Shown here: in pieces, positions 44,006 through 53,003 of the stretch
Position numbering within the stretch: position 1 is the first letter of the stretch
Layout: each line of letters starts with the position of its first letter
DNA from: a bacterium
Lineage (GTDB): Bacteria > AUK180
Assembly (NCBI GenBank): GCA_023144005.1
Contig: JAGLGN010000005.1
Location: forward strand, 62,001 to 126,000
Direction: 5' to 3'
Length of the DNA stretch: 64,000 bases
Program-made: the position numbers and the translations under genes
Notes under the pieces: generated by a model
The model's input: only the letters and a program-made list of their open reading frames with translations
What the model was told of the DNA's origin: nothing
The model's database searches: none

Positions 44006-45108
44006 ACAATGGTTTCCTCGGTATCGATGTCAAAGAAGTGTATCGATTCCATATCGACAACTACATCGATCTTGTCTCCTATTTTGACCCTGAGCTTGGG
44101 AGAAAATCTTCCGGTAAAGGTCGTATTCTCAACCTTGAAATATATATATATTTCGGATCCCATCGGTTCGATGACATCGGCGGTCGATTTCAATGTAGTG
44201 AAGGGTTTTGCATCCGATACAAAGATCTTGTCCTCAACATGTTCGGGCCGAAACCCCAGGACAACATTCTTATCGACGTACTTTTCCATTGTCTTCTGAT
44301 GTTCCTTGAAAACAACTAATTTCACCGATTTGCCGTAAACAAAGTAAAGATTGCTTCCCTCGGAAACTATCTTTCCTTCTAAGAAGTTCATCGAGGGAGA
44401 ACCTATGAAACCCGCGACGAACTTATTCACGGGATGATTATACATGCGTATCGGTGAATCCACCTGCACGATATCGCCATCCTTCATAATTACGATACGA
44501 TCACCCATCGTCATGGCTTCCATTTGGTCATGTGTAACATATATCATCGTTGTTTTGAGCCGATTATGGAGTTTCTGAAGCTCAGCACGCATCTGTACAC
44601 GGAGTTTTGCGTCAAGATTGGAAAGGGGTTCGTCAAAAAGGAACACCGTGGGCTTTCTGACAATGGCGCGGCCTACTGCCACACGCTGACGCTGGCCTCC
44701 GGAAAGCATACTTGGCTTCCTATCCAAAAGATCTGTAATCCCCAGTATCTCGGAAGCGTCCGCTACACGCTCTTCGATCGCCTTCTTCGGGTATTTTCTA
44801 AGTTTCAAACCGAATGACATATTATCATATACTGTCATATGAGGGTACAATGCGTAGTTCTGAAATACCATGGCAATATCGCGGTCTTTTGGAGAAACAT
44901 GGTTTATGACCTTGTCCCCAATGAAGATCTTGCCTTCCGTGATATCTTCAAGCCCCGCGATCATCCTGAGAGTGGTGGTCTTTCCGCAGCCGGACGGGCC
45001 AACTATAACAGTAAATTCCTTGTCCGGAATAGTAAGATTCACCTTCTTAACTGCAACAAAGCCATTATCGTATTGTTTAACAACATCTTTTAAGATAACT
45101 TCAGCCAT
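44002..45108 (-). CDS. ugpC: Sugar-type ABC transporter ATP-binding protein (MalK/UgpC/MsmX family)
   Basis: The 368-residue ATPase has Walker [18 protein letters not shown], the Q-loop [17 protein letters not shown], signature [15 protein letters not shown], Walker [16 protein letters not shown] and the CUT1-type C-terminal OB/TOBE domain with [11 protein letters not shown]. Such ATPases energise several sugar or glycerol-phosphate permeases. No permease or binding protein stands beside it, so it may be a shared multi-task ATPase, as MsmX in Bacillus. The symbol gives the family only. The gene lies between folC (19-bp overlap) and kdsC; GGAG precedes the ATG. Confidence 0.9.
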   Translation of the reverse strand: MAEVILKDVVKQYDNGFVAVKKVNLTIPDKEFTVIVGPSGCGKTTTLRMIAGLEDITEGKIFIGDKVINHVSPKDRDIAMVFQNYALYPHMTVYDNMSFGLKLRKYPKKAIEERVADASEILGITDLLDRKPSMLSGGQRQRVAVGRAIVRKPTVFLFDEPLSNLDAKLRVQMRAELQKLHNRLKTTMIYVTHDQMEAMTMGDRIVIMKDGDIVQVDSPIRMYNHPVNKFVAGFIGSPSMNFLEGKIVSEGSNLYFVYGKSVKLVVFKEHQKTMEKYVDKNVVLGFRPEHVEDKIFVSDAKPFTTLKSTADVIEPMGSEIYIYFKVENTTFTGRFSPKLRVKIGDKIDVVVDMESIHFFDIDTEETIV

Positions 45109-46370
45109 ATTTTCTCCTTCAAAAAATCGCCTAACAGGTATAAAGAACCTGTGACCATCAGCATATCACCCTTTTTAAGATGAATACTTTGCACTATCGC
45201 TTCAGGTCTTATTATTATTGTATATTTTTTTGCATATTTTTCCAAATATTTGACGTATGAATCTACACTTCTCGCGCGCACAGAATCAAATCCCGTAACG
45301 ACAACATGATCAAAGAGCGGAAATAATATTTGAGATACGTGGTAAAGGGGTTTTTTCTTGACCATGCCGAAGAGAAGAACCCTCTCCCCTTTTACCGAGT
45401 TCAGTTTTTCCCTCAATGTTTCTTTAAGCCCCAGGGCACCGCTTTTATTGTGGCAGCCGTCGATCACTACATAGGGAGCGCGGGAAAGAACGGAAAGCCG
45501 ACCAAGCCAATTCACCTTTGATAATCCTTCTCTTAAAATACTCTCATCGGGAGCACCGAAAAGTAATGTGTCCGCCCGCAATGCCAAATGCAGATTGGCC
45601 AATTGATGACTGCCTCCCAATGAGAACGCCAGGCGTGAATACCTTTGGCCCTTCAAAGTTATTGACACCACTGATCCGCCAAGCTCCATGGTATCGGGCT
45701 CTATCTGTATTTTGTCTTCTATCGGGCAAATACCATGTCTCTTCTTTCCTTCCTCCATTATCACTTTCCTGATCCTCGGTGAAGGTTCTTCTGTCAGAAA
45801 AGGCCGGCCGCTCTTAATAATAGCGGCTTTCTCTTTAGCGATCTGCGTTTTACTCTTTCCCAGAAGGCGGCGGTGATCATAATCGATCATCGTGATCAGA
45901 GACAATTCCGGTATCACAATATTAGTAGCGTCCAGCCGACCGCCGAGCCCGACCTCCAGAATGGCCCAATCAACCTTCTGATCCCGGAAATATAAGAAGG
46001 CGGCCATTGCGGATATCTCAAAGAATGACGGATCTATCCCCGCCTTTTTTGAGCGGCGGACAATTGTTCTTAAATAACGCTTAAGGGGTTTGTCAGCGAT
46101 CTCTGCTTTATTTATACGAAAGCGCTCATTATAATTCACAAGGTGAGGTGATGTGAACAATCCTGTTTTCAATCCCCTGGCGCACATCAGCGACTCCAAT
46201 ATGGCGCAGGTCGAACCTTTGCCGTTGGTTCCTGTAACATGTACGATCTTTAATTCTTTTTCAGGATTATCAAAAAGATCTGCAAGGGCGGTAATATTGT
46301 TAAGGTCGTATTTGATTTCATTTTGTTTTTTTTTGTAGATCGATTCCAAAAAGGCGGAATCAATTGCCAT
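45090..46370 (-). CDS. folC: Folylpolyglutamate synthase/dihydrofolate synthase
   Basis: FolC adds glutamate to dihydropteroate or folates. The 426-residue protein has the Mur-ligase-like ATP site [19 protein letters not shown] (about residue 43), [14 protein letters not shown], the family segment [18 protein letters not shown] and [17 protein letters not shown]. The C-terminal domain includes [12 protein letters not shown]. Length is typical. It starts inside the end of accD (11-bp overlap) and ends over the start of the ugpC gene. Confidence 0.94.
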   Translation of the reverse strand: MAIDSAFLESIYKKKQNEIKYDLNNITALADLFDNPEKELKIVHVTGTNGKGSTCAILESLMCARGLKTGLFTSPHLVNYNERFRINKAEIADKPLKRYLRTIVRRSKKAGIDPSFFEISAMAAFLYFRDQKVDWAILEVGLGGRLDATNIVIPELSLITMIDYDHRRLLGKSKTQIAKEKAAIIKSGRPFLTEEPSPRIRKVIMEEGKKRHGICPIEDKIQIEPDTMELGGSVVSITLKGQRYSRLAFSLGGSHQLANLHLALRADTLLFGAPDESILREGLSKVNWLGRLSVLSRAPYVVIDGCHNKSGALGLKETLREKLNSVKGERVLLFGMVKKKPLYHVSQILFPLFDHVVVTGFDSVRARSVDSYVKYLEKYAKKYTIIIRPEAIVQSIHLKKGDMLMVTGSLYLLGDFLKEKIWLKLS

Positions 46371-47205
46371 CTACATATCCGAGTATCTTAAATAGTGTAT
46401 CTTTGAAATCCTTTCTTTTGACGATCGCATCAACCATCCCGTGCTCCATTAAGAATTCCGATTTCTGAAAACCCTCGGGGAGTTCCTGTTTTATCGTCTG
46501 CTGTATCACTCGCGCACCCGCGAAGCCTACCAATGCATTCGGTTCAGCGATATTAATATCACCGAGCATTGCAAATGATGCCGTCACGCCGCCGGTCGTA
46601 GGGTCAAGGAGAACGCTGATATACGGCAGACCCTCTTTTTCCAATTGAGCGAGCATCGCCGAAGTTTTTGCCATCTGCATCAGGGAATAGATCGACTCCT
46701 GCATCCGGGCGCCCCCGGAAGATGAAACTATGATAAGGGGCAATTTATTTTCTATGGCATGTTCAATAAGGCGGGCTATCTTCTCGCCTTCTGCGGAGCC
46801 GAGCGAACCACCCATGAACTCAAAATTGAGAAATCCGATAGCGACAGATAAACCGTTGATCATTGCGGAACCACAGATAAAAGCCGATTTCTGAGATGTC
46901 TTGCTGATGGCTTTCTGAATGCGTTTTTTATAGGGCAAAGAATCTTTGAAATCCAGGGGGTCAAGGCACGATATGTCAGGAAATATCTCCGAAAAGGAAT
47001 TCTCGTCAGTGAAGAATCTTAACTTCTCAGCAAAATTCAACCGGAAGTGATAGCCGCAGCTGGTGCAAACATAATCCACTTCGATAAGATTCTTCTTCCA
47101 GATTATCTCACCGCATTGGGGGCACTTACTCCATACTTCTTTCTTAATATCTACCGGACTGTTCTTGGCTTTGTTCGGCTTACTTTTTCTTGAAAACCAC
47201 CCCAT
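46360..47205 (-). CDS. accD: Acetyl-CoA carboxylase carboxyltransferase subunit beta
   Basis: AccD is the zinc-containing half of the carboxyltransferase that makes malonyl-CoA, the first step of fatty-acid synthesis. The 281-residue protein has the N-terminal zinc ribbon (CPQCG... CTSCG, about residues 28-50) and the crotonase-fold signatures GFLNFEFMGGSLGSAEGEKI, SSGGARMQESIYSLMQMAKT and DPTTGGVTASFAMLGDINI. AGAGGTGG precedes the ATG. The usual accD-folC order is kept. accA is not in the window. Confidence 0.96.
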   Translation of the reverse strand: MGWFSRKSKPNKAKNSPVDIKKEVWSKCPQCGEIIWKKNLIEVDYVCTSCGYHFRLNFAEKLRFFTDENSFSEIFPDISCLDPLDFKDSLPYKKRIQKAISKTSQKSAFICGSAMINGLSVAIGFLNFEFMGGSLGSAEGEKIARLIEHAIENKLPLIIVSSSGGARMQESIYSLMQMAKTSAMLAQLEKEGLPYISVLLDPTTGGVTASFAMLGDINIAEPNALVGFAGARVIQQTIKQELPEGFQKSEFLMEHGMVDAIVKRKDFKDTLFKILGYVDGN

Positions 47206-47216
47206 GGTCCACCTCT

Positions 47217-47981
47217 TTAAATCTCAATTATCTCATCTTCATACAGCAGCTGCAAAGCAAGGTCAACATCTTTGGGAAAAAGATCCTGAACGATGTCATC
47301 AATGAACATCGGTTTGATGTGATATATATAGATCTCCGTCTCCTGATGCTTGAGTTTCTTTAGTTCCTCACGCAATAACGAGGGACAAAGATGTTTGGAT
47401 ACCTTAGCGATATTCAGCAAGCGGTCAGGGAAAGATACCTCAATTATCATTGCGTCAAGACGATCAAGTTTATTTACATAGTCCCACATTTCCGGCGCTT
47501 CTATCATATCGCCCGTATAGAGGAAATTCTTTCCATCCTGCTTGATATGAAATCCTGATGACGGCACGATATGATCCGTTGGCAACGGAGTGATCTCAAC
47601 TCCATCAACATCGATCGTCTCATAATATTCGATAGTGGCGAAATCGATCCGCGGTGTTCCGGAATCTGGCAATTTCGTAAAATCCACCCATACATCCGAA
47701 TTGAAAAGATGGTCCCTAATGGCTTTGATGACAGGGGGTATCGCGTGCAAATGAATGGTCTTATCCGTCAATGAAAATATATTGTCAATGAAGAACGCTA
47801 TTCCGGTTATGTGGTCAAGGTGCGCATGTGTGATAAATATATGATCAATATTCAGCTGCTCTTCGAGATCCATTCTGTTCAAGGACCCCGCATCAAGAGC
47901 GATATTATCGTTCAATATGAAAGTTGTCAGATGATATCCGCTAAGCGCAGCGCCGTATGCACCCACTACCTTTATTTTCAT
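47217..47981 (-). CDS. MBL-fold hydrolase, probable class II-type cyclic-nucleotide phosphodiesterase
   Basis: The 254-residue protein is a metallo-beta-lactamase-fold enzyme with the metal motif THAHLDHITG (about residues 51-60), a later TDH and GDM (LYTGDMIEAPE), and a terminal His in IYHIKPMF. Its start (KIKVVGAYGAALSGYHLTTF, then ALDAGSLNRM) and the lack of other MBL insertions fit the class II 3',5'-cyclic-nucleotide phosphodiesterase group (PF02112-like). It would hydrolyse cAMP or cGMP, but another phosphodiester substrate is possible. There is no Shine-Dalgarno site; the ATG lies 7 nt after a TAAAAT box. accD follows after 11 bp, making this the first gene of the long operon. Confidence 0.82.
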   Translation of the reverse strand: MKIKVVGAYGAALSGYHLTTFILNDNIALDAGSLNRMDLEEQLNIDHIFITHAHLDHITGIAFFIDNIFSLTDKTIHLHAIPPVIKAIRDHLFNSDVWVDFTKLPDSGTPRIDFATIEYYETIDVDGVEITPLPTDHIVPSSGFHIKQDGKNFLYTGDMIEAPEMWDYVNKLDRLDAMIIEVSFPDRLLNIAKVSKHLCPSLLREELKKLKHQETEIYIYHIKPMFIDDIVQDLFPKDVDLALQLLYEDEIIEI

Positions 47982-47987
47982 AGTTTG

Positions 47988-48016
47988 ATTTTACTATAAA
48001 GAAGAGCAAAAATCAA
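47988..48016 (-). promoter_or_regulatory. Promoter of the long phosphodiesterase-accD-rpoN-PTS operon
   Basis: Minus strand TTGATT (48016-48011), 17 bp, TAAAAT (47993-47988), six bases, then the ATG (47981). The predicted transcript starts on the start codon itself. No other obvious promoter is seen before 31656, though internal ones may exist. Confidence 0.65.
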
Positions 48017-48145
48017 GGTAAATCCGTGCGATGCATGATGCGAGAAAACAGTGAGTGCTGAACAAGGAAAAGTAAAGAGAAAAGTGTAAATAATTTTCAC
48101 GTGTGATTCTATACCCATTCTCCCGCCACCCTCCCTAATTCTCCA

Positions 48146-48226
48146 GGGACGGAGGTTGTGAATTTTTCAACCCACTTATTTATCTAAATTGGATGTATCA
48201 AGTTAAAATATTCAACCTTCCGTCCC
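48146..48226. repeat. Imperfect long inverted repeat, MITE- or REP-like
   Basis: GGGACGGAGGTTG (48146-48158) faces CAACCTTCCGTCCC (48213-48226), complementary apart from one extra base. The 54-bp loop is AT-rich. A second, smaller hairpin (GGTTG / CAACC, 48154-48172) lies inside. No open frame and no transposase is near. I know similar GGGACGGAGGTT ends around REP-associated transposase relics, but that is recollection, not shown here. The surrounding gap 47982-48431 has no gene. Confidence 0.55.
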
Positions 48227-48269
48227 GTAGGCTGATAGCTCCGGTGTTCTATATTTGTTACGGGTAAAT

Positions 48270-48431
48270 TAACGATAGATGCGAAATAATGGTTTTCCGG
48301 TTACGGATGTGAATAATGTGTGACGTTCATTTGAAAATATCAGATATCAATTTCTCTTATTCCACTCTCCACTTGTACCTTGTGCACTTGTCCCTGGGAC
48401 ACTGGGTCCATTGGTGCACTGCGAAGCAGCG
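48270..48431 (-). repeat. Non-coding mosaic element C downstream of dapF
   Basis: Read in the direction of dapF transcription, the gap starts with a small hairpin right after the stop (CTGC-TTC-GCAG). Its sequence TGCTTCGCAGTGC is close to TGCTTCGCGGTGC at the same place after queA. Then come words such as ACAAGTGCACAAGG, shared with element B. At 48312-48270 follows the block with ATCCGTAACCGG that resembles 8383-8341. Order and orientation are the same as in element A. Confidence 0.6.
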
Positions 48432-49241
48432 TCACACATCTCTTCCGATTTCTGCAGAATATATTTCGCGGGCATCCCCGATAAGATAAATTTCGTTCAC
48501 AATACCATTTGAGGTATCAATCTCTATTGTCAAGATAATTCCGCTTTTTGTTGTAACCTGGACCGGAGATTTCACCTCTTCATCTTGTATAGCGATAAGG
48601 GCACACGCTACCGCCCCTGTACCGCAAGCGAGAGTTTCATTTTCCACTCCCCTTTCATATGTTCTGATCTTAATCGAATTTTTTCCCGTTGCTTCATACC
48701 AGTCAACATTTGTTCCCTGCGGTGCGAATGTCTCATGATGTCGAAAGAAATTCCCGGCACTTATGATCTCTCCTTTGGGTAATCCCTTGATAACATAATG
48801 AGGTACTCCTGTGTTTATATACTCTCCGGAAACATTTACATTTTTATACATTATCGTATACCCCTCCGACGCCGCCGCCGTGACAAGTTTCAATCGCACC
48901 TGGTCACCCTGAATAACTGAATAGTACTTTCCGGAAGCCGTGACAAAGGACATATCCTTTCCTGCAATGCCCTCACGGTAGGCAAACATTGACACACATC
49001 TCCCGCCATTACCGCACATATCCGCAGTACTCCCGTCCGCATTGAAGTAAAGCATTTCAAAATCCGCATCGGGCGACGGCTGAATAACGATCACCCCGTC
49101 CGCACCCGCAGATAGCGCGCGCGGACAAAGGACCCTAGCCAACCCTCCCCAATTCTCTTTATACTGCTTGGTATAATTATTTATCATTATAAAATCATTG
49201 CCCGCACCTGAATACTTAGTAAATTTCACTGCTTTTCCCAT
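48432..49241 (-). CDS. dapF: Diaminopimelate epimerase
   Basis: DapF converts LL- to meso-diaminopimelate for lysine and peptidoglycan. The start ATG 49241 (MGKAVKFTKYSGAGNDFIMI) matches the family beginning; the longer frame lies inside the trmH-like gene. The two active-site cysteines are in ADMCGNGGRC (about residue 77) and LACGTGAVAC (about residue 216), and the length of 269 residues is normal. Four nt separate it from the trmH-like stop. It is the last gene of the lysS-to-dapF run, which fits the peptidoglycan genes mrdA and rodA upstream. Confidence 0.96.
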   Translation of the reverse strand: MGKAVKFTKYSGAGNDFIMINNYTKQYKENWGGLARVLCPRALSAGADGVIVIQPSPDADFEMLYFNADGSTADMCGNGGRCVSMFAYREGIAGKDMSFVTASGKYYSVIQGDQVRLKLVTAAASEGYTIMYKNVNVSGEYINTGVPHYVIKGLPKGEIISAGNFFRHHETFAPQGTNVDWYEATGKNSIKIRTYERGVENETLACGTGAVACALIAIQDEEVKSPVQVTTKSGIILTIEIDTSNGIVNEIYLIGDAREIYSAEIGRDV

Positions 49242-49243
49242 TC

Positions 49244-49822
49244 TTATAACTCCATCCACTTTTTCAATAGGGATTCTTTCACGCTCGCGCTCAATGGACA
49301 CGCCTTTCGCCGGGAGCATATCTCCGTGAGCATCATCCCCACTGACACTGAAACATTTAGCGATTGTGAGAATCCCATCGGATCTATGATCACATTTCCG
49401 GAAGCGGCAGCGATAATGTCTTTTTCCTTAAATCCCAGGCCTTCGCTGCCGAAGCCAAATATCAATTTCCCATCAACCGGGGTCGTTCTAAAGGAATGAG
49501 CGTCCTCGGACAACATAGTCAGATAGAGTTTATAGCCACTCTCTTTCACCCAGTTCAAGTATTCTTCGGTCTGTTCATAGAATGAAATATCCATCCACTT
49601 TTCTACGCCTTTTGTGATCTGCTTATTGAAAGGAAAGTCTTCGCTCAAAAATTTTTCGGTGATAATGTCTATATATTGAATCCCCATAAAATCACAGCTT
49701 CTCAATATTGCGGAGATATTGTGTTCATTTCTAAGATTACAAAGCAGCACGCGTATATCCGCCTTTCTATTCTCCAAGACCTTGAGCATCCGTTCTCGCC
49801 TTTCCTGTGTTCTCTCTTTCAT
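49244..49822 (-). CDS. trmH: SpoU/TrmH-family RNA 2'-O-methyltransferase
   Basis: The 192-residue protein is a SPOUT-knot methyltransferase. It has the TrmH N-terminus (ERRERMLKVLENRKADIRVLL), motif 1 NEHNISAILRSCDFMGI with the catalytic Arg, motif 2 IFGFGSEGLGF and motif 3 SQSLNVSVSVGMML. Closest pattern: tRNA (guanosine-18-2'-O)-methyltransferase. Some other SpoU specificity cannot be excluded. ATG 49822 overlaps the rodA stop as ATGA; a TTG at 49828 is the alternative. Confidence 0.87.
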   Translation of the reverse strand: MKERTQERRERMLKVLENRKADIRVLLCNLRNEHNISAILRSCDFMGIQYIDIITEKFLSEDFPFNKQITKGVEKWMDISFYEQTEEYLNWVKESGYKLYLTMLSEDAHSFRTTPVDGKLIFGFGSEGLGFKEKDIIAAASGNVIIDPMGFSQSLNVSVSVGMMLTEICSRRKACPLSASVKESLLKKWMEL

Positions 49823-51159
49823 TTCCAATATGCCCCAACACTTTTTATAGTCGCTCCCTGGGAATGTATATTTAGATTAATACCTATCAGAATACACCCG
49901 CTTATAAAGAACGAACCTCCATACGAAACAAATGGCAATGGAATTCCTGTTACAGGCAGGATACCCATATTCATTCCCACGTTCATAAAAGCATGAAATA
50001 ATAGAACAAGGAAAATGCTTAAGGAAAGGTAAAAGCCATAAACATCTGTTGCCCTCAATGCGGTTATACTGATAAAGAACAATATGATCCCTTGAAGAAG
50101 CAGAACAAAGAAGGATCCCCGGAATCCCCATTCCTCCGAGATCAGAGAAAAGATAAAATCCGTATGTCTTTCGGGAAGAAAATTTAATCTGTTCTGAGTT
50201 CCTTTGGTCAGCCCTTTTCCGGAGAATCCGCCTGAACCGATGGATATCTTGGATTGGATAACATTCCAGCCGCTACCGCGGATATCACTGTAGGGATCAA
50301 TAAATGTGCGTATACGGTTTTTCTGATACGGCTTTATTACCGATACTACCGCTCCGGATATATATATCCCCGAGAAGAACAATATAAACATTATCCACAC
50401 CGTAAGAACGCTCAAGGTCGAGCCGGTTAAAAATCTCATCAGAAGAAAGAGGAACATTGTCAGGAGAATTGAAGCGAATACAAAAAGGAGAACAGTCCAT
50501 AGTCCGCTTCCCAGAAAAATGTTACCCCATATCCCCGAGATAGATCCTTCCATAGCAATGCGCAGGAACATTCCTCCGGCAGAACTCAACAAAAAGAGGA
50601 GTAGTCCGCCGATCAACCGTTGACCGGTTCCTAAAAATATCATAAGCACCAGCCAGATCCCGGGAAATACCATCGCAGTTCCAAGGTCCGGCTGAGAAAA
50701 GACGAGATAGAACGGGATCAATGTAACCATGCCCGTTTTCAGGATAAATAAAGTAAGGTTAATAATGTATCCCTTCGACCTGTCCATAAAATAATTACGG
50801 AAGAGATTTGAAATATAAATGATAAATGCGATCTTCGCGAATTCCGATGGCTGAACAGATAGAAAGCCGATCCTGATCCATCTGCCCTTTACAGTTGGAA
50901 ATACATATGCTGTGCCAAGTAATAAGAGTATAGAGAATAAGTAAACGAAAACCGCCATCCGCCGATAAAGCGAGTAATCTATATGAGAGAAAATGGCAAC
51001 CAATGTTATACCGATAAGTATAAATATTATTTGTTTCACCACCATTGGGTTCTCGAGAAAGGCAGAGTGCTCGGTACTAAAAGCGCTGTAAATAAAAAGA
51101 ACTCCTACCGTTCCCAATACAAGGATCAGACAGATCATAAAAAGCCCTTCTCTTCTCAT
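49819..51159 (-). CDS. rodA: Peptidoglycan polymerase RodA, form with extra membrane segments
   Basis: RodA is the SEDS-family glycosyltransferase of the elongasome. The start ATG 51159 (MRREGLFMICLILVLG) overlaps the mrdA stop as TAATG; the longer frame is inside mrdA. Family signatures are HIDYSLYRRM, GRWIRIGFLSVQPSEFAKIAFI, SQPDLGTAMVFP, RTFIDPYSDIRGSGWNVIQSKISIGSGGFSGKG and the C-terminal NVGMNMGILPVTGIPLPFVSYGGS. Length is 446 residues, against about 370 in Escherichia coli. The excess of some 65 residues with two further hydrophobic helices lies between the DLGTAM segment and YQKNRIRTF. Confidence 0.95.
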   Translation of the reverse strand: MRREGLFMICLILVLGTVGVLFIYSAFSTEHSAFLENPMVVKQIIFILIGITLVAIFSHIDYSLYRRMAVFVYLFSILLLLGTAYVFPTVKGRWIRIGFLSVQPSEFAKIAFIIYISNLFRNYFMDRSKGYIINLTLFILKTGMVTLIPFYLVFSQPDLGTAMVFPGIWLVLMIFLGTGQRLIGGLLLFLLSSAGGMFLRIAMEGSISGIWGNIFLGSGLWTVLLFVFASILLTMFLFLLMRFLTGSTLSVLTVWIMFILFFSGIYISGAVVSVIKPYQKNRIRTFIDPYSDIRGSGWNVIQSKISIGSGGFSGKGLTKGTQNRLNFLPERHTDFIFSLISEEWGFRGSFFVLLLQGIILFFISITALRATDVYGFYLSLSIFLVLLFHAFMNVGMNMGILPVTGIPLPFVSYGGSFFISGCILIGINLNIHSQGATIKSVGAYWK

Positions 51160-53003
51160 TAGTCGAAATACCCCATTTCCTTCATGCGCTCCCAGATCTT
51201 CTTTGTCAAAATAGCGGGCAGATATGCGCCTGAACCCTGATGTTCCATAAATACTACCGCGGCATATCGGGGAGATCCGGCGGGTGCAAAGGATGCAAAC
51301 CATGGATTATCCCTTTCTTTATAGGGGATCTCATTCTGATCCGGCGACAATTCTTTAAAATATTCCGTGATGCGCTTTGACTGCATTGTTCCCGTTTTTC
51401 CTGATATCTTTACCTTCAAGGAGCGAGCGCGCCATCCTGTTCCACCCCAAGATGTTACCATCTCAAGTCCTTTATTTATCCGGGCAATCTGTTCTTGCCC
51501 TCCTTCAAAGGCCACGGTCGGAAAGAAAACCTCTTCGTTGCCGATACGCTTTAGTAAATGCGGGGTCAGCATTTTTCCGTAGCTCGCAAAAAACCCATAT
51601 AATTGAAGTACCTTAACCGGAGAAAGTGAAACAAAGCCCTGTCCGATCGAAACATCCAAGGTTTCAGGCGGATACCAGCGGCCGTCAGCTATTTTATTGC
51701 GGAATTTAAATTCAAGATCGGGAATGACGGGTGTCTTCTCACCTAAAAGATCAATACCTGAAGGACGGGAAAGGTGTATCTTGTCTGCATATTCCTTGAA
51801 CTTATTGATGCCCAGAAGATCTCCCAATTGATAGAAGTAGATATTACATGAATCACGGATCGCTTCCTCCAGAGTCTCCCTCCCATGACCGCGTTTCTTC
51901 CAGCAATGCTTCTTGATATTGTAGAACCTCATTACCCCCCTGCACGGCTTAATACTTCTTTCTTCGGTGAGATCCTCCATCAAGGCGCAATATGCGGCAA
52001 ACGGTTTAAAGGTAGATGCCGGATTAAAATTTTCGATTCCCTTATCCAGAAGGGGGTGCCGGACATCTGATCTGATCTTCTCCCACACCTCGGTCGCGAT
52101 CCCCTGCAGAAAGATATTGGGATCAACGCTCGGGGAAGATATGTATGAGAGTAATTCGCCGGTATTGACATCCATTACCATCACCGAAGCCGAAATATCT
52201 TTTATTTCTTCATAGATGAACTGTTGAAGGAGTATATCCAGCGTTAAAATAATATCTTTACCGTCCTTAGGCTCCTTTTCGCCGGCATGGAGTTTTTTAT
52301 AAAGTGATTCCGAGCCCAGATTCCCCGAGGACAGGACCATTTTCTTCCCGTATGTATCCTTGAGCAAGATTCTCAGCCCATCAGTTCCCTTCAGAAGGCC
52401 TTCATACTTTTTTTCAAGGCCCGATTTGCCTATGTAATCGTTATCATCGTAATTCGCGTACTCTTTTGAGTTCAGATATTCCGGACTTATCAAGGAAACA
52501 TATCCAACCGGATGATAAAAGATCTCCTTGTAATAGTAGTCCCGGAGAGGGATCTCCTCCACATAAATATACGGATACTTCTCCGAATTAATGGTCAGTT
52601 CTAAATACAACGGGTATCCCAGATACCTCTTCACAAGGTTGGAGCGATTTGTCTTGTATTTCCGGGAATCCCACTTGATCCCAAGTGAGCCCAGTGAAGT
52701 GATCGCCTTTAATCTCTCTTTTTTGGAAAGTCCTGATGCGACATAAAGATTGTAGCCCATTCGATTACCCGCAATAAGTTTCCCGTTCCTGTCCAGTATC
52801 TTGCCTCTGCGGGCTTTTACCTTTTCCCTATGGATCAGATTCTTTGTCGATAGAGCATAGTACTTATCTCTTTCTATTATCTGCAGGTAAAACAATTGGA
52901 CGGAAAGGAGCAATACTCCGAAAGATGCGAGATACGGAATTATTTTAGCATGGGACCGCAGGGATTCCAGCCCGGGTTCCTGCTCTGACGGGAAATATGC
53001 CAT
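51159..53003 (-). CDS. mrdA: Penicillin-binding protein 2 (elongasome transpeptidase)
   Basis: PBP2 cross-links peptidoglycan during rod elongation as partner of RodA. The 614-residue protein has one N-terminal membrane helix (about residues 22-42), the pedestal/dimerisation domain with RRGKILDRNGKLIAGN, and the transpeptidase motifs STFKPF (active Ser), SCN in IRDSCNIYFYQ, and KTG in VKISGKTGTMQ. It joins the TPR gene by a TAATG overlap before and rodA by a TAATG overlap after. Confidence 0.95.
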   Translation of the reverse strand: MAYFPSEQEPGLESLRSHAKIIPYLASFGVLLLSVQLFYLQIIERDKYYALSTKNLIHREKVKARRGKILDRNGKLIAGNRMGYNLYVASGLSKKERLKAITSLGSLGIKWDSRKYKTNRSNLVKRYLGYPLYLELTINSEKYPYIYVEEIPLRDYYYKEIFYHPVGYVSLISPEYLNSKEYANYDDNDYIGKSGLEKKYEGLLKGTDGLRILLKDTYGKKMVLSSGNLGSESLYKKLHAGEKEPKDGKDIILTLDILLQQFIYEEIKDISASVMVMDVNTGELLSYISSPSVDPNIFLQGIATEVWEKIRSDVRHPLLDKGIENFNPASTFKPFAAYCALMEDLTEERSIKPCRGVMRFYNIKKHCWKKRGHGRETLEEAIRDSCNIYFYQLGDLLGINKFKEYADKIHLSRPSGIDLLGEKTPVIPDLEFKFRNKIADGRWYPPETLDVSIGQGFVSLSPVKVLQLYGFFASYGKMLTPHLLKRIGNEEVFFPTVAFEGGQEQIARINKGLEMVTSWGGTGWRARSLKVKISGKTGTMQSKRITEYFKELSPDQNEIPYKERDNPWFASFAPAGSPRYAAVVFMEHQGSGAYLPAILTKKIWERMKEMGYFD

